Virus record (IMG/VR): IMGVR_UViG_3300025423_000069 | Location: 1 to 29,120 of that record | Length of the DNA stretch: 29,120 nucleotides | Origin: a virus | Strand: one strand, 5' to 3' | In this document: in pieces, positions 1 to 6,175 of the stretch | Layout of the letters: each line of letters begins with the position of its first letter | Numbering within the stretch: the first letter of the stretch is position 1 | Notes under the pieces: generated by a model | Seen by the model: only the letters and a program-made list of their open reading frames with translations | Told to the model about the DNA's origin: nothing | Database searches by the model: none | Translations under genes and position numbers: made by a program

Positions 1-2
1 AG

Positions 3-221
3 TCATGGATACCCCCACTCTTGGCTATTTTGGTCACTCTGGGCTTTTTTGGCATCTTGGCGGGCATGATGACAGGCAAGGTGACTTCTAGTGAGGCTTT
101 GATGATTATGCTGGGTTCACTAGGGACTGCCTGGACAGGTATTATTGCCTTTTATTTTGGCTCATCTGCATCTAGCCAGAACAAAGATGCACTACTTCAT
201 CAGAGTACACCCGCAAAATGA
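3..221 (+). CDS. Holin-like membrane protein, 5' partial
   Basis: The frame is open to the window edge (codon 3-5 onward reads SWIPPLLAILVTLGFF), so the start lies upstream. The visible part has two hydrophobic segments, the first at the left edge (PLLAILVTLGFFGILAGMM) and the second containing MIMLGSLGTAWTGIIAFYFG, then a short polar tail. The WIPP...LGSLGTAW...YYFGSS-type pattern is what I know from three-TM phage and gene-transfer-agent holins (GTA_holin_3TM type). The gene overlaps the endolysin gene by ATGA, which supports a role in lysis: forming membrane lesions that let the endolysin reach the cell wall. An internal TTG at 21 is in frame but is unlikely to be the true start because the conserved WIPP segment precedes it. 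Confidence 0.7.
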   Translation, partial: SWIPPLLAILVTLGFFGILAGMMTGKVTSSEALMIMLGSLGTAWTGIIAFYFGSSASSQNKDALLHQSTPAK

Positions 222-649
222 CTATCCTAACTGAACACTTTACACTGGAAGAGTTGACTTACACCGATCACAGGGAGTTGAACAATGATCCTAGCGAATA
301 TGAAAAAGCAAATCTCATGCGCCTGGCAGAGTTTCTGGAGCTGGTCAAAAAACAGTTGGACAACAAGCCAATTATGGTTAACAGCGCTTTTCGCTCAAAA
401 GCTGTCAATGACGCTGTTGGAAGTCGTGATACGTCTCAGCATCGTCTTGGTTGTGCTGCTGATATTAGAGTACCTGGTATGACCCCAGATGAAGTGGTCA
501 AAACCATTATTGCGAGTGACTTACAGTATGACCAAATTATTCGTGAGTTTGATCGTTGGACTCATCTATCTGTGCCTAATAGTCCTAATGACAAACCTAG
601 ACTACAAAAGTTAATCATAGATAAAGCGGGGACAAGACTTTATGCCTAG
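218..649 (+). CDS. M15-type peptidase endolysin (D-Ala-D-Ala carboxypeptidase-like)
   Basis: This 143-residue protein is probably a peptidoglycan-cleaving zinc endolysin of the Peptidase_M15_3 type. Visible landmarks are SAFRS at 56-60, then SQHRLGCAADI with His75 and Asp82, and WTHLSV with His116. These give the usual H...D...H zinc set of the family, with Arg59 in the conserved S-x-[FY]R-S position. There is no signal peptide, so export would depend on the holin encoded just upstream. The ATG overlaps the holin stop (ATGA), and only a weak ribosome site is seen, which suggests translational coupling. Length fits single-domain M15 phage lysins. Confidence 0.88.
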   Translation: MTILTEHFTLEELTYTDHRELNNDPSEYEKANLMRLAEFLELVKKQLDNKPIMVNSAFRSKAVNDAVGSRDTSQHRLGCAADIRVPGMTPDEVVKTIIASDLQYDQIIREFDRWTHLSVPNSPNDKPRLQKLIIDKAGTRLYA

Positions 650-872
650 ACGCAAGAATCCATCACTATCAGTAGGACGAGGAGAAAAACTCCCAGTATC
701 CAAAGGGGGAGGCTTGACAGCCAAAGGACGAGCAAAGTACAACAAAGCAACAGGGAGCAAGCTAAAAGCACCGCAAAAATCAGGCCCAAGACATAAATCA
801 TTTTGTGCACGCTCCAAAGGTTGGACGGGAGAAAGAGGCAAGGCTGCCAGAAAGAGATGGGGATGCAGATGA
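642..872 (+). CDS. Small basic conserved phage protein (DUF6321-like)
   Basis: This 76-residue, very Lys/Arg-rich protein has the pattern VGRGEKLPVSKGGGLTAKGR, then KYNKATGSKLKAP and KSFCARSKGW...GKAARKRW. I recognise this as a widespread small phage family (I believe DUF6321); its function is not established. The charge suggests nucleic-acid contact, but that is inference. The start at 642 overlaps the endolysin stop by 8 bases, and the stop overlaps the next gene by ATGA, so it belongs to the lysis-end cluster. Confidence 0.75.
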   Translation: MPRRKNPSLSVGRGEKLPVSKGGGLTAKGRAKYNKATGSKLKAPQKSGPRHKSFCARSKGWTGERGKAARKRWGCR

Positions 873-1015
873 AAACACCAAAAGCCAAGCGTGGTCTTTA
901 CTACAATATCAACAAGAGACGCAAAGCGGGGTTACCAGCCAAGAAACCAGGACAGGCTGGCTACCCTACTAGGGCAGCCTTTAAAGCGGCTGCTAGAACC
1001 GCTAAAAAGCGTTAA
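869..1015 (+). CDS. Small basic phage protein, 48 residues
   Basis: ATG at 869 overlaps the previous stop (ATGA), which decides the start; an in-frame ATG also occurs at 863. The protein begins MKTPKAKRGLYYNINKRRK and ends in an Ala/Lys/Arg tail. It matches a small phage family I know with the pattern RGLYxNI...KPGxxGxPTxxAFKxxAxTAKK; function unknown. Its stop shares the bases TTAA with the stop of the convergent glycosyltransferase gene. It is short, so its call rests on family resemblance and tight packing. Confidence 0.72.
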   Translation: MKTPKAKRGLYYNINKRRKAGLPAKKPGQAGYPTRAAFKAAARTAKKR

Positions 1016-1812
1016 GGAGCGGGTAATAGGCCACCCTCAAAGAGGTATGTGCCAAAGTGCCCCAGCTGCGCCCACGGTGCTGCCCATACCTTCAGACCAG
1101 CCTCTCTAGCCTTCCAGCAGAAGAAGTAGTCCTCGGACAGCAGTCTCTCTGTGCCTGGTTCAATAGCACAGGCAAAGTATTCTGTGATCCACTCTTGCTG
1201 TTCTACGCCTTGTCCTATAAAACCTACGTCATTCTTGTACTTGTTGACTACCTTCTTCATGCGTTCAAAAGTGCGTCTCTTGATCAACATGAACCCTGTA
1301 CCGCCATTAAAGATTTCCACAGGCTTGTCCACAGGCACAGTCACTGAACCTTGATAGTCTTTGAGGTTGATCACTAGAGACCCTGTACGGTTCTTCCACT
1401 GGTCTACGGGTACGCCTTCTGCAGCTGCTTGTGCGACCCCAGCCCAGTTGATTTCTTTCTTGGGGTAAATGCCACAGATGATGTCCTTGTCAGACTTGAT
1501 CATCTTCACAATGTCACCTGGGTGGAACTTGATGTCTGCGTCTATAAACATCAAGTGTGTGTACTGCTTGTTGGTCATGAAAGTATGCGCTAGGGCGTTC
1601 CTACCACGCTGTATGAGGGACTCGTTAAACATGGCAGAGAACCCCATGCTGATACCGTTCTGCTGCAGTGCGTGGCCTAGAGTAATTAGGGACTGGGTGA
1701 AGTAACCTGTACACATACCACCGTACATGGGGGTGGCTACGAACACGTTGATCTTCTTCTCTTTCTTCTCTGCTTTCACTTCTGTCACTTCTTTTTTCTT
1801 ACGAGTTGCCAT
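1012..1812 (-). CDS. GT-A fold glycosyltransferase (Anp1-like)
   Basis: This 266-residue protein starts with a Lys/Glu-rich tail (1-20). Then comes INVFVATPMYGG (21-32) and FMTNKQYTHLMFIDADIKF, with the metal-binding DxD motif as DAD at 91-93. Later IFNGGTGFMLIKR and LSEDYFFCWKAREAGLKVW are the usual acceptor and ED-type regions of GT-A enzymes. Phage enzymes like this transfer sugars to DNA bases, virion proteins or host glycans; which one cannot be told from sequence. The start has a good AGGAGA site and overlaps the upstream gene by 14 bases. It is the last gene of the leftward operon and meets the rightward gene stop-to-stop. Confidence 0.8.
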   Translation of the reverse strand: MATRKKKEVTEVKAEKKEKKINVFVATPMYGGMCTGYFTQSLITLGHALQQNGISMGFSAMFNESLIQRGRNALAHTFMTNKQYTHLMFIDADIKFHPGDIVKMIKSDKDIICGIYPKKEINWAGVAQAAAEGVPVDQWKNRTGSLVINLKDYQGSVTVPVDKPVEIFNGGTGFMLIKRRTFERMKKVVNKYKNDVGFIGQGVEQQEWITEYFACAIEPGTERLLSEDYFFCWKAREAGLKVWAAPWAQLGHFGTYLFEGGLLPAP

Positions 1813-2263
1813 GATTTTTCTCCTTTAGTTTAGCTTCAATGTCTCTAGCAAAGTCATCCATCCACGCTCCATACACAATTCGCCATTCATCACATATTGG
1901 CTTTAAATCCTCATCCGTCAGTCCTACCCATGTGCGTTGTGGTTGGGTGTAAACAGGAATGGTGTATTCTTCTTTTGCGCCAGCTTCCACCTCCATAAAC
2001 AAAGAAGTCTTACAAGCACCGTGTCTGTTCATCCACGCCACAGGCTCATCTTTTTTTTCTAATGCTTCGTCTTTAGCAATAGCATCAACAATAGTGCGTA
2101 CCATACCTTCGCTAAAATGTTCGCAGAGTAAAATAACTGCTTCGTCTTTAGTCATGTATTTTTTTTCTTTTGGTGTTCCTATCCCTACATCCCCAGTTAC
2201 AGGGTCTACTCTTAACCTAGTGTCTAACTCACCATTTTCTTTATATGTTGGTAATGGATTCAT
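1799..2263 (-). CDS. Conserved phage protein of unknown function, 154 residues
   Basis: The start at 2263 is chosen because AGGAGA lies just upstream; a longer open frame to 2314 has no such site. The mature-looking sequence begins MNPLPTYKENGELDTRLR. In the middle it has KDEPVAWMNRHG, then IPVYTQPQRTWVGLTDEDL, a combination (EPVAW ... VYTxPQ ... W.GLTDEE) that recurs in small phage proteins of unknown role. The C-terminal part is a charged helix ending KLKEKN. It lies between the zinc-finger-like gene (23-base overlap) and the glycosyltransferase gene (14-base overlap). Confidence 0.72.
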   Translation of the reverse strand: MNPLPTYKENGELDTRLRVDPVTGDVGIGTPKEKKYMTKDEAVILLCEHFSEGMVRTIVDAIAKDEALEKKDEPVAWMNRHGACKTSLFMEVEAGAKEEYTIPVYTQPQRTWVGLTDEDLKPICDEWRIVYGAWMDDFARDIEAKLKEKNHGNS

Positions 2264-2357
2264 GTTTTTTCTCCTTGCATTTGTGAAAAGGCATAACACG
2301 ACCAATCCAGCCAATCAATTCACCACATTTTTGGCAACAATAAGATGGATATTTCAT
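2241..2357 (-). CDS. Tiny zinc-finger-like protein, 38 residues
   Basis: This short gene is easily missed. ATG at 2357 is preceded by AAGGAG. The product reads MKYPSYCCQKCGELIGWIGR, followed by a short part with PFHKC. The CxKCG plus HxC arrangement looks like a small zinc-binding fold, and the GWIGR...PFHxC pattern resembles other small phage proteins I have seen. It ends in TAA at 2241 and overlaps the downstream gene start by 23 bases. Function unknown; nucleic-acid binding is only inferred from the cysteines. Confidence 0.62.
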   Translation of the reverse strand: MKYPSYCCQKCGELIGWIGRVMPFHKCKEKKHESITNI

Positions 2358-2374
2358 GTGTTTTCTCCTTGTTA

Positions 2375-2431
2375 GTTAGGAAATAGGCAGACTGAGGGGT
2401 ATCAGCGGGTCTGCCAGCCACTGTTCCTAAC
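2375..2431 (-). repeat. Nested inverted repeats in an intergenic leader
   Basis: GTTAGGAA (2375-2382) pairs with TTCCTAAC (2424-2431), and inside it GGCAGAC (2386-2392) pairs with GTCTGCC (2409-2415). The structure sits between the stop of the 60-residue gene and the ribosome site of the 38-residue gene on the leftward transcript. No T-run follows, so it is not an ordinary terminator; processing, mRNA protection or translational control are possible. Confidence 0.5.
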
Positions 2432-2609
2432 CTCTGGGTTGCCCAGAAGCACCACCCCCACTTGGAGATAAGTAAGACATACCGTCTTCAAATCCTTGTT
2501 TATAAGCCTTAGCCATCATCTCAGCACCGAGCACTATGAAATGTCTAAGAGTCTCATCACGTACTTTCCCTTGGAGTTCTTGCTCCATCCAATCACGTAA
2601 ATCTTCCAT
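2427..2609 (-). CDS. Hypothetical phage protein, 60 residues
   Basis: The product is MEDLRDWMEQELQGKVRDET... with a helical middle (MMAKAYKQGFEDGMSYL) and a Gly/Ser-rich end. A strong AGGGAGG site sits just before ATG 2609, which supports this start even though it puts 76 bases in overlap with the nuclease gene upstream. The helical AYxxGFxDGxS pattern is common in small phage proteins of unknown function. Alternative starts at internal Met codons would shorten the overlap but have no comparable ribosome site. Confidence 0.6.
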   Translation of the reverse strand: MEDLRDWMEQELQGKVRDETLRHFIVLGAEMMAKAYKQGFEDGMSYLSPSGGGASGQPRG

Positions 2610-2854
2610 CCTGCCTCCCTTACCCTTGCTAGGTATTCAGACTCTTGTATCTTCTTCACCCTTGCAGCCACACCCGTAGATGTACACTGCACCGCCAGAG
2701 TCTCCCCCTTCTTAATCGCCAAGATGTCGATAAACCCAAACAGGTCCTGTCTAATCTTGACATGTGGATTCCACTTCTCCACGATAGCGCACAGATAACC
2801 TTCCTCTCGCAAGTAGGCTAGAGTGCGCTGTGTGGGTGTCAGAGAACTTGCCAT
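2534..2854 (-). CDS. PD-(D/E)XK-like nuclease (Holliday-junction-resolvase/VRR-like)
   Basis: This 106-residue protein has KIRQDLFGFIDILAI with Asp43, then LAVQCTS with Gln56, and a C-terminal REAGWKIYVIGW segment. The arrangement DLFGFxDILA...LAVQxTS, followed by a basic helix and W.I.VIGW, is typical of small phage endonuclease-fold proteins related to PD-(D/E)XK nucleases. In these the usual Glu-x-Lys is replaced by Gln-x-Ser/Thr. A role in trimming or resolving recombination intermediates fits its place next to the SSB-like, RecT-like and YqaJ genes. Whether it is catalytic is uncertain because the second acidic residue is missing. Its start overlaps the SSB-like stop (TGATG). Confidence 0.68.
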   Translation of the reverse strand: MASSLTPTQRTLAYLREEGYLCAIVEKWNPHVKIRQDLFGFIDILAIKKGETLAVQCTSTGVAARVKKIQESEYLARVREAGWKIYVIGWSKNSKGKYVMRLLDIS

Positions 2855-3171
2855 CAGAATGGCAAATCGTCCTCATCACGCTTCCTGTAACCTGTTCTAG
2901 GAGCCTGTCTGTAACCAGGAGTAACCTCTTTAGGTTGGTCTTTCTGGAGGTTCTTCTCTTTCGCCCAGGTGTTCTCTTTCACTGAGAGCATAGGTTTACC
3001 AGTGCGTGTCTCTTTCTGCCAGACATCAATCTTGATACGCTCCCCTGCTTTGTAATCCATTTTGAGAATCATAGAGCCGTCAAAGTCTGGTGACTGCTCA
3101 AACTTCTTATTCTCTGGTGCTGTGTAAAAGAGTATTGCGTATCCTGGTTTCTCTTCAAACTTGTTATCCAT
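2854..3171 (-). CDS. SSB-like protein with acidic DEDDLPF tail
   Basis: This 105-residue protein starts at 3171, where AAGGAAA precedes the ATG and the start overlaps the HTH gene by 8 bases. The N-terminal half (GYAILFYTAPENKKFEQSPD, DFDGSMIL, RIKIDVWQKE) resembles small OB-like phage proteins with an x-LF-x-N-x-KK...PDxxG pattern. The C-terminal third is polar and disordered and ends DEDDLPF, matching the acidic aromatic tip (DDDIPF type) by which bacterial SSB recruits partners. I infer single-stranded DNA binding or an SSB-mimic role beside the RecT/exonuclease pair. It is shorter than bacterial SSB. Confidence 0.62.
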   Translation of the reverse strand: MDNKFEEKPGYAILFYTAPENKKFEQSPDFDGSMILKMDYKAGERIKIDVWQKETRTGKPMLSVKENTWAKEKNLQKDQPKEVTPGYRQAPRTGYRKRDEDDLPF

Positions 3172-3352
3172 GTTGTGTTTCCTTTCTGTGTAATGTGTAA
3201 CGAGCGTATTCTTTCCCACCCTCTCTAACCATTTTTGTACTGATGTTGTGTCCCTGTTTTCTAAGAACCTCAATATGTGCTGCAAGCCTAAAACTCCCGT
3301 ATTCTTTGAGTGCTTCTTGTGGCGTGATAGGGGAGTGCTCTAGGTGTTTCAA
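3164..3352 (-). CDS. Small helix-turn-helix protein (HTH_39-like)
   Basis: The 62-residue product has SPITPQEALKEYGSFRLAAH, then IEVLRKQGHNIST and GGKEYARYTL. The order GPITxxEALxxLGxxRLAARIxELRxxGxxI...GKxxARYxL is the winged-helix pattern I know from Pfam PF14090 in phages. The start is a TTG overlapping the RecT-like stop (TTGA) with no clear ribosome site, so translational coupling is likely. It may bind DNA as a local regulator or recombination accessory factor; no target can be named. Confidence 0.65.
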   Translation of the reverse strand: MKHLEHSPITPQEALKEYGSFRLAAHIEVLRKQGHNISTKMVREGGKEYARYTLHRKETQHG

Positions 3353-4203
3353 GATTCTGTATCGCTGTGTTCCAAATCGGGACGTATCAGGGACAGCTCT
3401 CGCTTTGGGTCTACATTCACCCCCTCACTTGCCAGTGCAGCCTTAATCTTGGCCTTTTCTATAGAGGTCAGTGTCATCACAAACTCGGTGTTGCAATCTG
3501 ACAACTGTGCCAGTTTCTCTAGTTTCTGCTCAAAGTCAAACTTGGGTGAACTATTGATGCGCACTGCCATGCTGACATAGCCCTCTATCCACTCTTCTAG
3601 GGTGTGGTGAGTAGAGTAGGGTTTATCAGCGTTGGGAACCCAGAGCTTGAAAGCGCCATCTGCGTCTTCTATCACCTCTTGGATGACCTCAACTGGAGCC
3701 TGTGGTACAGGAGGCGTGATGTCTCTGGGAGGCGTGAAATCCTGGACTTCTTCAGGAGTGTAGACACCCACGACACACCCTGGGTAAACCGAGCGTATAC
3801 CCTCAGATACACACCTCGCTCTGAGCATCGCACGGCTGTAGTTTCGCCAGTTGTCTTTGTTGGCGATACCGATGAGCTTGGCCTTGGCAAGCGTCCACGT
3901 GACCTCAAGTGAGCCTCCCTGCGGATGGCTAAATACTCCCGTGACCTGCTCATCTTCATATACCTTCCAATTGACTGAACCTCCAGCTTGCTGAAACCTC
4001 GCTAACATCGCATCTGCTTTGAGAGCTGGTCTGCCCTGTATCACGTGAAAATCCCTGAGTGCTATAGCAGGGTGTAGGTTCTCTGCCTGGCACAAGAGCA
4101 TAATCGCCATAGCTTCTTCTGTGTTCTTAAAGCCGAACATCTTAGACTTGGCAGCCACCTCTGCCATCGTCTGAATGTCTCCTATAGGTACTAGATTACT
4201 CAT
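3349..4203 (-). CDS. RecT-family single-strand annealing protein
   Basis: This 284-residue protein would coat single-stranded DNA and anneal complementary strands during phage recombination. The N-terminal half carries the family pattern: EAMAIMLLCQAENLHPAIAL, RDFHVIQGRPALKADAMLAR, FQQAGGSVNW, then WTLAKAKLIGI, NWRNYSRAMLRARCVSEGIR and YTPEEV. The C-terminal 120 residues are variable and helical, as usual. It sits two genes downstream of the YqaJ-type exonuclease, the classic exonuclease/annealase pairing, and just upstream of the HTH and SSB-like genes. The start overlaps the upstream gene by 8 bases. Confidence 0.85.
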   Translation of the reverse strand: MSNLVPIGDIQTMAEVAAKSKMFGFKNTEEAMAIMLLCQAENLHPAIALRDFHVIQGRPALKADAMLARFQQAGGSVNWKVYEDEQVTGVFSHPQGGSLEVTWTLAKAKLIGIANKDNWRNYSRAMLRARCVSEGIRSVYPGCVVGVYTPEEVQDFTPPRDITPPVPQAPVEVIQEVIEDADGAFKLWVPNADKPYSTHHTLEEWIEGYVSMAVRINSSPKFDFEQKLEKLAQLSDCNTEFVMTLTSIEKAKIKAALASEGVNVDPKRELSLIRPDLEHSDTES

Positions 4204-4432
4204 ATTTGTTCTCTCTTTCTTTCATCATTGCGTCAGCCATTTCATAGGCCATACCAGCCCAAAGCTCAGCTAGTGAGCCATCTGGGTAGTCATCAGGGGG
4301 TGTTTTAAAGGTGTTTGGCATTAAGCCCTGTAGAGCCATGCCAGCGAACCAGTCACGCAGTGTCATGCCGTTGTCCAGCTCTGTCACGCCTGTAGTAGGA
4401 TGTCTGTGGATATAAGGGTATGCGGACTTCAT
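4196..4432 (-). CDS. Conserved small phage protein, 78 residues
   Basis: The product contains GMTLRDWFAGMALQGLM in the middle and AYEMADAMMKERE near the end. This pair of motifs recurs in many phage proteins of unknown role, usually near recombination or early genes. There is no membrane segment. The start overlaps the preceding gene by ATGA, and the end overlaps RecT-like by 8 bases, so it is part of the same transcript. Confidence 0.72.
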   Translation of the reverse strand: MKSAYPYIHRHPTTGVTELDNGMTLRDWFAGMALQGLMPNTFKTPPDDYPDGSLAELWAGMAYEMADAMMKERENKYE

Positions 4433-4701
4433 ATCACCTCTGCTCCTTTCAGCATTCCTGTTTCGCCATCAAATGTTATTTTTAATTTATTTCCAGTAAA
4501 CCATTTGCCTTCATCCCTTACATAATCAAAAACAAATTTTGGGTAAAGAACAACATCTGGTTTAGGCTCTGGTTTAACTCTGTATTCGTCAAAGGATTGC
4601 CACATAGGATTAGCGCAATCAATCCAATCATGTTGGCCCTTAACTTGTATTACAGCACCATCAGCCCAAGCATGAATTAAGTCTGCGTGTTTATGTTTCA
4701 T
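4429..4701 (-). CDS. Conserved small phage protein, 90 residues
   Basis: The sequence begins HKHADLIHAWADGAVIQVK, then DWIDCANPMWQSFDEYRVKP and PDVVLYPKFV. This HADLIxAWADGAxIQ...W..Y.VKP pattern is frequent in phages and small prophage genes; function unknown. It joins its neighbours by ATGA overlaps at both ends. No catalytic or binding motif is visible. Confidence 0.72.
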   Translation of the reverse strand: MKHKHADLIHAWADGAVIQVKGQHDWIDCANPMWQSFDEYRVKPEPKPDVVLYPKFVFDYVRDEGKWFTGNKLKITFDGETGMLKGAEVI

Positions 4702-5588
4702 TTCAGTAAGAACCTTCTAGAGCCTGGTACTGGCCTCTTGAACTGCTCATAAATGTCTGGCATAGCCTCTTGAAACAGCTTAGAGTCAAACTTGACACTG
4801 GCCTTGGCAGACTTCCATGTAGCCAAAGTCTTGCCGTCTATAGTCGCCAGTCCACCACATTCACCCATATAACCCGTGATGAGGGTCTGTAGAGCCTCTT
4901 CTTGGGCTTCTAGAGCCTTGATATTGGCCTTGATGGTACTCAGGGCTTGACAAGCCTCTTCTACGCTCCTAGAGGCTGTTTTAAGGTCTTCAGTGGATAC
5001 GGGGAAGAGTAGCTTGGCTTGTTCAACAGACTCTGGGGGGTAGGGTTCGTTGGTCTTCACCCTAGCCCAGACATCTGCCATCTTCCAGAGTAGCTCTGTC
5101 TTCATCTCTTCTGTGATGTGGAACTCTTGTAGCCAGAACTCTTGTCCTCCAAAGAGGACAGCTAGGTACATGGTGTCAGTCCCGTAGACTAAAGCCTCGT
5201 GGACAAGTTGAGCCATATCCGCAGCAGGTATATTTGTGCCCTCGAACTTATTACGCACTTGGGCGTTATAGTTCTTACACTCGACCAGGACAGTCTTGCC
5301 TGCAATCTTCCCTGCAAAGTCAAAATGAGAGCGTAACCACGGTTCTTTAGGGTGTGTCAGGGACTCTTCTATCTTGACCAGCTCAGTCTTGAGCTTCTCT
5401 TGAGCCAGTCTACCTATCACGGGTTCCATGACATGCCCCATCTGGACAGCTTCTATGTCAGACAGGTCAGGTATAGGCATGATACCGAGCTTGGTGAGGA
5501 TGACATCATTGGCCTTGCCATTTGCTACCTTTCTGGAGTCACCAGACCATATAGCAGAGTTTCTAGTTTCAGGTGTGAAGTCAGACAT
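4698..5588 (-). CDS. YqaJ/lambda-exonuclease-type recombinase nuclease
   Basis: This enzyme would resect double-stranded DNA ends to give substrate for the RecT-like protein. The start at 5588 is set by AGGAG just upstream; an open extension to 5621 has no support. From that start (296 residues), RNSAIWSGDSRKVANGK is at 10-25, an acidic MEP at 54-56, HFDFAG with Asp90, and VLVECKNYN with Glu103 and Lys105. Together these form the PD-(D/E)XK core. A Gln-containing QLVHEALVYG segment follows, as in YqaJ. The C-terminal third is a coiled-coil-like helix. It overlaps the Cys-rich gene by 8 bases. Confidence 0.85.
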   Translation of the reverse strand: MSDFTPETRNSAIWSGDSRKVANGKANDVILTKLGIMPIPDLSDIEAVQMGHVMEPVIGRLAQEKLKTELVKIEESLTHPKEPWLRSHFDFAGKIAGKTVLVECKNYNAQVRNKFEGTNIPAADMAQLVHEALVYGTDTMYLAVLFGGQEFWLQEFHITEEMKTELLWKMADVWARVKTNEPYPPESVEQAKLLFPVSTEDLKTASRSVEEACQALSTIKANIKALEAQEEALQTLITGYMGECGGLATIDGKTLATWKSAKASVKFDSKLFQEAMPDIYEQFKRPVPGSRRFLLK

Positions 5589-5790
5589 GTGTGTTCTCCT
5601 CATAAAAACGTGCGTCAGCACCGCACTTCAAGGGGTCTATAGACTCCCTAGAGACAAAACAAAAGAGAAGCTCTGTCTCTTCAGGTTCACCAGTCACCAT
5701 AGAGATTTTCTGGTTATAGTTGCAACGTGAATATCTTTTGTCAGCACTGTCAGGAGCGACAATATGCTTACAGTCTTTACATAGTTTCAT
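5581..5790 (-). CDS. Small Cys-rich (zinc-ribbon-like) phage protein
   Basis: The 69-residue product begins MKLCKDCKHI and contains SRCNYN, VTGEPEE, LFCFVSRES and KCGADARFYEE. CxDCxH plus later Cys residues and the ending CGxDAxFFE is a recurring small phage family, probably zinc binding; function unknown. It is the first gene after the candidate promoter at 5842-5870 and therefore heads the recombination operon. An AAGG ribosome site is seen upstream of ATG 5790. Confidence 0.7.
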   Translation of the reverse strand: MKLCKDCKHIVAPDSADKRYSRCNYNQKISMVTGEPEETELLFCFVSRESIDPLKCGADARFYEENTHV

Positions 5791-5818
5791 GTTTAAGCCT
5801 TTCGATGGTTAGGAAAAT

Positions 5819-5834
5819 ATCTACATGTGTAGAT
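5819..5834. promoter_or_regulatory. Candidate operator: ATCTACA-TG-TGTAGAT
   Basis: This is a perfect 7-base inverted repeat with a 2-base centre. It lies at about the predicted transcription start of the leftward promoter at 5842-5870 and upstream of the first recombination gene. Its position and symmetry suit a dimeric repressor site. No binding protein can be assigned. Confidence 0.45.
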
Positions 5835-5841
5835 GTGTTGA

Positions 5842-5870
5842 AGTTTACGTTAGATGATTAGTCTATGCAA
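5842..5870 (-). promoter_or_regulatory. Candidate sigma70-like promoter of the recombination operon
   Basis: Read on the minus strand there is TTGCAT (5870-5865), a 17-base spacer, and TAAACT (5847-5842). The predicted start is near 5835, followed by the inverted repeat at 5819-5834 and the gene starting at 5790. The -35 is identical to that of the rightward promoter at 8814-8842. Confidence 0.45.
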
Positions 5871-5908
5871 GTTAATCTTTTATATCCTTTCAAAACATGG
5901 GGTCTTTA

Positions 5909-6175
5909 TCATGTAGGGGTCTGCGCTTCTCTTGGGGTTCCGCTTGACCCCATCTCAAGACAGGGTCTAGGGACTGAGGATAGACAGCCCCTGTCGAGGG
6001 GTCTACTAGCGTAGCCCTCCAGCGTAGCCCCTAGCGCAGCGCCAGAGGGCTTATACGGGCTTCTATACGTCTGCAAGTCACCCGTTAACAGCAAGGCTTG
6101 TGTCACTACCTCTGTCGGCAGTGACATGCCCGTCTTCACCCAATCCAGTAGCACATGTGCCTCTGTCTTGGTCAT
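5909..6175 (-). CDS. Hypothetical phage protein, 88 residues
   Basis: The N-terminal part MTKTEAHVLLDWVKTGMS...EVVTQALLLTGDL matches a small phage family with the pattern M.KTEAxxLLDxVKxG...VxxALxxTGDL; function unknown. The start at 6175 is chosen because that is where the family similarity begins. The last 50 or so residues (SPYKPSGAALGATLEGYASR and after) look compositionally odd, and the DNA there carries repeats and hairpins, so the native end may differ. A 7-base inverted repeat (GCTTGAG/CTCAAGC, 6185-6204) lies just before the start. Confidence 0.52.
   Translation of the reverse strand: MTKTEAHVLLDWVKTGMSLPTEVVTQALLLTGDLQTYRSPYKPSGAALGATLEGYASRPLDRGCLSSVPRPCLEMGSSGTPREAQTPT

Noticed and set aside
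5-88. ATG at position 5 opening a short frame
   Set aside because: It is out of frame with the holin-like protein and stops early; the conserved WIPP segment is in the other frame.
1057-1354. Rightward open frames opposite the glycosyltransferase gene
   Set aside because: They are antisense to a gene with clear GT-A motifs and show no protein pattern or ribosome site.
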